Of a DNA stretch of 64,000 nt, positions 57,404-64,000 are shown one piece after another. This DNA is from Erythroxylum novogranatense (Eukaryota; Streptophyta; Magnoliopsida; Malpighiales; Erythroxylaceae), in assembly GCA_029891385.1 (NCBI GenBank), contig CM057224.1, positions 29,405,005-29,469,004 of the forward strand. Direction: 5' to 3'. Made by a program: the position numbers and the translations under genes. Position 1 is the stretch's first letter. Every line of letters starts with the position of its first letter. A model generated the notes under the pieces. It did no database searches. It was not told the DNA's origin and saw nothing but the letters and a program-made list of their open reading frames with translations.

Positions 57404-60400
57404 TTTAATGTATCGAGCCAGTACAATCTTACATGGGCTTCCGAAAAAAATGTGCCAAGTTACGTGCATTTAAGTCATGTCACGTACAGATAAAGACAAC
57501 CGATTCCCATGTAGTATATGAGTCGTATGCATAAGTATGTCTCAGTCGTTTAAGTGGTTAGAAAAAGTGAGAAAAAGGATAATGTGTTAGAATGTGATAA
57601 AAGGAAGAAATGGATATCGCAAAATAGGAAAGAGTGTATGGTTTGATCAGACATACGAATATTTAGTGTGCTGATATTGACGGATATATTGTGAAGTACA
57701 ATATTGGAGTTATATTGGGTATATCCTTGAATATGAGTTAGAAATAAAGACTATAGTTGTAAATTCATAGAGGAAAATAGAGATGTGACAATGGTAAGAT
57801 TTCCAGTGTATAAGGTAAATGAAAATAAAGTGTTCTATGATATAGAAAAGTTACAATTGGGATTGATTACCGTGATGAGAGTTATAAATAAGGATTGGTG
57901 ATTTGGAGTCAAAATATATTAAGTGCAAAATCAAGAATGATTTCATATCTGTGATATTGATTTGAGTGCGGAAATATATGGGTATAATGCAATAATGAAA
58001 GGAGTGAAATGTAAGACAATGAAATTGGTAGATGAAAAAGTTGTTCAGGTTTAATTAATCTGCCTAAGTAAATGCACACCTACTTATGGGAGCCCTATGG
58101 TAAGTGAAAATGTTCAGCTGCAATTGATGAGTTAATGGATAATTGCTAGCTAGAATTCTTGTTAAAAAAAACTTTCCTTTATGAGTTGGAATAAGAAATG
58201 AAAGTGCTTATAATGATCAGTTGTGGATGAATAGAGATTGTATATGATCCTCACGAGCGAGGACGTGTGTAAGCAGGAAGGTTCTTTGAGTTCCTAATAT
58301 ATTGTCCTTTGTAAGTGTATATCGATAGTGGGATTACCATCATGGGTAAAATGATTAAGCATAAATGAATAATTTACGTGAATATGATATAGGAAGTAAT
58401 CGGTGGCCTATTACATAAGCTCAAACTATAATGTCGATAGCTCAAGTTCAAAATGAGTGAGAGTAAGGCATGAGAATGCTCGTAATGATCAATTGAGAAA
58501 GAAGTGAGACAGCTTAAAGATGTTAGCATCGGTAATGAGCTTGAGAGAATAAAATGAGGGACATGAATAGAGTAAGGTCCCCATGATCGAGAATTGGTAC
58601 CAAAAGAGAATGGTTATCAAAAATTACATGAGATTAAGGTGTACTTAGCGGATGAGCTATTAACGACAAACCGATGAGCATATATATATCTTGTTAGATA
58701 AGGTGTGATGATCATGGTGATGTATGTCAAGATATTAGAGGAAATGAAATTGTTTAAGTGCCCTTGATTTATCTTAGTGAAGTATCAAGAGTAACGATTT
58801 GTATTACATCCGCGGAGACTCTAGCGTAAGAGCTAAACTATGCTCCTAAAAGAGTGTACATTATGTTAATGAGATGAATCTGATTATGTAAGAGAATTAC
58901 TGAATATTAAGGAAATATTAATTGTAAAGTTGAGGGGATTAAAGATTCGTGTCTACTTTGTGTAGTTATGTTCTGGAAGTACGAGGTCGATATAACGATT
59001 GTGTGTTCATGTCAGTGAGTGATCTATCGTGAATAAATTGAGTTATGTGGAGAAATTTAGGTAAGGATCATGTGGCTGAATATGTTATGATGAGAAAAAT
59101 TATAAGAAAATTTTTCCTCATTGGAAACGTTCGATAATTAAAGAGGTATATGAATCGACTATGGGTATAAGAAGTTTATTGTATTACTAAAAAGGAACAG
59201 GTCTAAATTGTGTTTGGAATGGATAATGGATATAAGTAAAAGAAATAGATGAATTGGTATAGTTGAGGAAATTGGTTGACATACAAGTCTCATAAGAGTG
59301 AATCTTAACCTGATTGAATGAATAAAGGATGAATTAGTATGCGAACATGAGATATTGGGAGAATTAATCAAGATATAAGTATTTATGCGGAATTTGGAAT
59401 TAATTAGAACTAATGGAATGCTGGATGCGTTTAGAAATTGTCAAAGATTTTCTGGTTTTACCAAATTGACGAGAATAATTGAGGAAAACATGTGAATGTT
59501 ATGACTGAGGAGACATTTGAAGAATTCACTATCTATACTGAAGTGTTCCAGTAAAGGTTATGATGTGATCTATGGAAATTGGACAAAGTGATTTTATGCA
59601 CCTTGGGACAAATATGATTCTATGGGCGGTATTATGATTGATGATTTGAAATTTGTTATACTGAGTGTGACCTAAAATCTTGGAGACATTAATAGTACAG
59701 AAATAGTCTGGAGATGTCTATGATTATGCAAATCGATAACGATTGAGTTATTTCGTGCATTTGAATGATTTAAAAAGGATTAAGCAGCTAATTTCTTCAA
59801 ACTAAGCTAATGGTGCAATTCAATGGATTGAACGGAACTAAATCTCAATTGCAGAAAATCAAAAGTTGGGCAATAAAGTTATCAAATCTGGTATATTATT
59901 AAGTAGTAGTAGTCGAACTGACAAAAAGGGGCAAAAGAAAGTATTATTAGCTATGGGAATTTCAAAGTTGGTGTGCATCAAAACGGATTGGCAAAACCCG
60001 AAGTGAGGATGTAAAAATTGTAAACCGTATCGAGAAACTGAAGATAACTCCAATTGTGAGGAAAGTGATAGGTATAGTTCAAATTAAGAAATATGGATGA
60101 TACTCATTACGGGAATTGTTAGTGAAAATGTAAGGAATGATCGAAGCTTTATGTTCTAGCAAGAGTGTATTGAAAGAATAATTGAAAGGTTAGAATGGGA
60201 AATTGAATGATTATAAGTGAATGGTTCGAGAAAACACAAGAAACAATCGAAGCGTTATGCTCTAGTAAAAGTATTGTGGAAAAGCAATTGATGGTATAGT
60301 CTGTCAAAGTGAACGATGACATGTGTGATTAACCAACAGGTATTTTTGGATTTCATTGGGATATGAAATTGATATATAGTGCAAAGGGATTATGACATGA

Positions 60401-61047
60401 CAATCATTATATTGGTGTCACCATTCGAAAAGTGTATAAGGGGTCTTACTGCCAAAAAGGAGTCGTTATCCCTATACTATGTGATCGATTCAATCAAAGG
60501 ATAGGCTAAGTAATTTAAGGTGGTGACAATGAGTCAAATTGATTCACATTGAGGTTATAAATCTCATGAGATTTGTGGTTTGATAAGAACGAAATCTGAT
60601 AAGCGATAAATGACATATTTTGAAGGGTATGGCCTCGGCCAAAATGTACTTAGATGGAAATAAAGGTGTAGTTAAGGGAAATTGAATTCGTGATGAGGGG
60701 CCTCTATGTGATTGTGGTGTGAATAGAATTATAGATTGGTAAGTTAGGCTAAAATCTAAAAGATGATTCGGATTCACAAAGTGTTTCATAGATAGAATTG
60801 GAAATATTGTTAGGATCCGATATATATGTTATTGATATTGAAAGTGACGAATTGCGCATAATCATGAGAAAGCAGTAAATCATGTAAAGTTCGAGAAAGG
60901 AAAAGAGTAGTTGCTTGTTTTGGATCTCCGTTCATTGACAGCATTTAGTCGTGTAGTAAAATCAGTGGAAAACAGAGGGTATTAATCGAAAAGACTCCCC
61001 TGCTTTTCTGATAAATCGTATATGAAATTTCGAGGACGAAATTTTTA
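57404..61047 (+). other. non-coding interior of copy 2
   Basis: No frame longer than about 80 codons on the plus strand. Collinear with the interior of copy 1. The primer site is decayed: 57404-57420 (TTTAATGTATCGAGCC) against TTTAGGTGGTATCAGAGCC in copy 1. Confidence 0.8.
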
Positions 61048-61062
61048 TTAGGAGGGGAGAAT
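61025..61062 (+). promoter_or_regulatory. polypurine tract and stem-loop, copy 2
   Basis: TTAGGAGGGGAGAAT (61048-61062) abuts the 3' LTR. The stem-loop AAATTTCG-AGGA-CGAAATTT lies at 61025-61044. Confidence 0.9.
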
Positions 61063-64000
61063 TGTAACATCCCATCACCGATGGGAAGGGTATTTTAGTA
61101 AATTGGGACGGGTTAGGAGTATTAAATTATAACTCGGCATGATCATACAACTTATCGCCTCTATGATTGATGGTTTGTTGCACTTGCACATGGTAAACAT
61201 GCATTCATGACATTTTCCGGCTTAGGTTTCAATTGAGATCTTTTGTGAAATTTATGGGAAAATAGTATTTGAAAAATTATTTGGAGTGCACCATTGAGTG
61301 TTTTACATTTTATGGGATTTTCGAGAATTTTTTTGGAATTATCCGGAGAAAATTCCCGGACCGGCAAAATCGTCGGTAAATGGCCTAAATGTGTTTTGTT
61401 GTGATAAATGTGGTTTTTGTGTTTAAAAAAATTATTGGGAGTGGACTGTCATATGTTTTACAATTTTGGGCAATTTAGGTAATTTTTAAAAAAATGATTC
61501 GGGGTTCTTGCCCGGATCGGAAAATTTCAATGACCGATCGAGTGGGTTTTCATCTTTGAAATGACCGCCAATGGAACTGAAAAAATTAGAGATATGATGT
61601 TATGATTTATTAAATTAAGCCATTGGAGTTTGACGAGAAATTGGAGTAAATTTAGAACCAAATAATAAAACCGGGATAAGTGGCAAGTGACACATGTCAC
61701 TTGCCTACTTAGTCTTAGTTCTTTAATGGTTATCTAATGTATATAAATATCTTAAGTTTAGCTTCCACGACACTTGCTTTAGAAAGAGTAAAAAGGGTGA
61801 CTTTAAGTGTTTTTGTTCTCCTCCATCCGTGAGTGCCTCCTTCCCCTTCTTTGTTGTTTTGTTTTTCATCCACCATGCAAGAAGCTTTTCCTTGCTATGT
61901 GCTTACTCTTCTTCTCTTCACACATAAATCCACCCATAAGTCTTGTGAATATGATAAGTTGAGTGTGTGAGAGTGCTAACCGTGGGTTTTGGTGAGGGTT
62001 GGAAAGTTGGTGTGATAAGTTGGAAGATTGAAGAAGTTCAAGCTTGCTACTTACTTAGGTGAGAAGCGATGTTGTTTTATGCTTTTGGTAGTTAGAAGCA
62101 TTCATGGAGATCCTTTATATATGTAGTTGATCATCATAGTAGTATGGTTGAATGGGTTTAAATGTGTACTTGGTTATGGATTAATGAATGACTATGGTTT
62201 TTATTGATTTTGACTTGGTTTTAGCTTGAGATTAGAAAGGCTATATGAATGGCAAATGATTGTGTGGGTGCTGCCAACTTTTGTGTTAGTATACAAATAA
62301 TTGTTGTGTTGAGTTTGTGGCTGAATTGGAGGTGTAAATGAGTGTATATTAATGTAGGTAAAGTGATAGAATGGAAGAGGATGAGGTATAGATGAAATCT
62401 GGAAAATTGGTGTTTAACCTATTGAAATGTTTTGATCATAACTTATTGTGTAGGTGTGCAAATGAGGTGAAGTTTGTGCCCAATGAAACTTTGGGATGTT
62501 GGCTACAATTTTGTGTGAAATAGGTGTTGTTAAATTGTAATGCTAGAGGGTCGAAATTTTGCATGGAAAGTTACTGTTTTATTACCTATGAACAGTACCC
62601 GTAGTTATGACCTGATTACTTTGTTGATTTTTCTAAATAAATTGAGATGGAATTTGGGAAAATAGTCTTCATGAACGTTTTAGAATATTGAGTTAGCTTT
62701 CCATCGCCACTGATCTTGATAATTTTCGAGTTGTATATTGGGAGATATGAACTGATTTCTATTGATTGGTTTTATGCTTTTTGGAGAAACCTAGTCAAAG
62801 TGTTGATTTTGTGAGCTTTCTGTTTGGGAGCAATTTTAACAATTTATGTGAACTGAATTGGTGTGAGTGATCTTCTGCAAAGTTTCAGAGGAAGGAATTA
62901 TCTTGAAAATGATATATGGTGTGTAATTTTTAGAGGTCCGATTTGGGAGTTATGATTTTGTAAACATTGAACCTGCATTAGGTTATGAATTGCTGATCAT
63001 GGCAGTAACTTGCATGACAGTTTTAAAATTGTTAGAAATTGAATTGGATTTTGAGTTCTTCATGAAAATTGAAGTTTGAGAACTTATCTTTTCAGGGATA
63101 TAAGGTAGTGAATTTTATGACATTTGTGCTAAGAGTTATGCTGATTGAAAAATTACTGTCCAGATTGGTTGATTTCAGTAGTCAGATTATTTGTTGAATT
63201 GTTTGACCTAGTTAGTTATAGAATTTGATTTTGGGTTGCTCATGAAAGTTGTATATGATATTGTGACCTTATTGAGCATATTTATGTGGTAAGTTTTGGC
63301 TGAAGAATCAGAGAGTTATGGAATTTGCAATGTACTGTTCTGTTTTAATGGGATTTGAGTAGGCAGTAGCTTTGAAGGGATTTTTGACACCCTTAGGGGT
63401 GAAATTGATTTTTATGGTCTTCTTGAGAATTGTAGAGGTTTTTATGATCTTTCCAACAAGGTATGATTTGTATTTTTCTGAATTGTATGCTAAGCGCTAT
63501 GAGTGTTGAAAGTTGGTTTAGAAATCAGGAAAAAAAAAAGAAGGGAATGGGAATGTGGAAATTCGCCCGGTCGCTAGGGCGACGCGTCGCCCTAGCGACA
63601 AGGCTCTGAAGGTGGTAATCACTAGGGCGACACCTCACCCTAGTGACGAGGCCGGATCAGTCGGCCTCGCGAGGGCGACGCCTCCCCTTAGCGAGGCTGG
63701 TTTTTTTTATATATTTGGTATTTGGTGATTCTTTTGTCAATTTCTTTTCCGTCCGACGTCCGATTGACCTGTTTCTTGAGGCATCGGATTTGTGAAATAT
63801 TGAATTTCATTTTTTGAGAAATTGGAAATTTTTAGACGGAAAATTGACGTGGCCCCCGGTAATTGTTCTATGGTCACTGTTTTATTTATTTTGGACCGAT
63901 CGAGGTCCTAATTGAAATCTTGTCGATGGCTATAGTTTTCTAATTTTAGATGGAATTTTTATTACGGAAAAAATTTGGATTTAGGGCTGGAAATCTCATG
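61063..64000 (+). repeat. 3' LTR of copy 2 (first 2.9 kb)
   Basis: Begins TGTAACATCCCATCACCG. TATA box at 61740-61749. CTAGGGCGA palindrome block at 63570-63700. Runs off the window. Confidence 0.95.
63570..63700 (+). repeat. CTAGGGCGA-type palindrome block, 3' LTR
   Basis: A perfect 30-bp palindrome at 63570-63599 (half: GTCGCTAGGGCGACG). A second palindrome with 12-bp arms and one mismatch at 63619-63646. A third CGAGGGCGACGCCTC-type unit follows. Confidence 0.92.

Larger units (their letters stand above)
53106..64000 (+). mobile_element. non-coding LTR retrotransposon (LARD-like), copy 2, runs off the window
   Basis: 5' LTR 53106-57403, interior 57404-61062, 3' LTR from 61063 to the edge. 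The two LTRs are collinear at a 7.96-kb offset with only scattered differences. The left flank GAAGT (53101-53105) should recur after the 3' LTR outside the window. The family is that of 31173-39641, in opposite orientation. Confidence 0.93.

Overview
The window looks like repeat-dense intergenic DNA of a flowering plant. No bacterial, organellar or RNA genes were recognised. Nearly everything is LTR-retrotransposon sequence, nested several layers deep, plus one dead LINE. The only candidate host gene is the 5' end of an intron-containing gene that runs off the left edge on the minus strand (three short exons, 1-1476). All calls come from reading the sequence; nothing was searched against a database.

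Left part (1-20.6 kb). After the partial gene come AT-rich, gene-free stretches. A 4.9-kb solo LTR (4127-9071, duplication CCATG) carries an 11-unit 209-bp tandem array. A dead plant L1-type LINE (about 11.5-16.0 kb, plus strand) is split by a second solo LTR (16027-20179, duplication TAAGG). The LINE zinc-finger tail resumes at 20180.

Middle (20.6-43.2 kb). A degenerate Ty3/gypsy chromovirus of Tekay (Del) type lies on the minus strand: 3' LTR 20623-30261, then chromodomain-like tail, integrase, RNase H, RT, protease and gag up to 43210. Its 3' LTR holds two solo LTRs in opposite orientation (21278-24267 minus, CTGGA; 26679-29626 plus, CTTTG/CCTTG). Its integrase is split by a non-coding element (31173-39641, minus, CTATA) with a 4.07-kb 5' LTR, a tRNA-iMet primer site, a 3.56-kb non-coding interior, and a 3' LTR that lost 3.2 kb.

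Right part (43.2-64 kb). A Ty1/copia element (minus; 3' LTR 43212-44627, gag-pol 44.6-48.6 kb) lies at the gag start of the chromovirus. It runs into an Athila-type element (plus; LTR, tRNA-Asp primer site at 50320, gag, protease). That is cut at 53106 by a second copy of the non-coding family (plus; 5' LTR 53106-57403, interior 57404-61062, 3' LTR 61063 to beyond the window).

The most unusual signal is inside the Tekay-type LTRs. All five informative copies keep a donor-like site (GTGAGTAACC) and an acceptor-like site (TTTTTCAG or close) 0.65-0.85 kb apart. Between them lie mini-hairpins with 4-5-bp arms, 3-nt loops and about 22-25-nt spacing, in which arm changes are often matched on the other arm, and a conserved AACCATC...GATGGTT palindrome. 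Upstream of the donor, each LTR has a swappable centre: a degenerate module (GTTGTAGA ... AGTTATGA) shared across different LTR families, plus a lineage-specific palindromic or tandem array. Related CpG-rich palindromes also occur in the Athila LTR.
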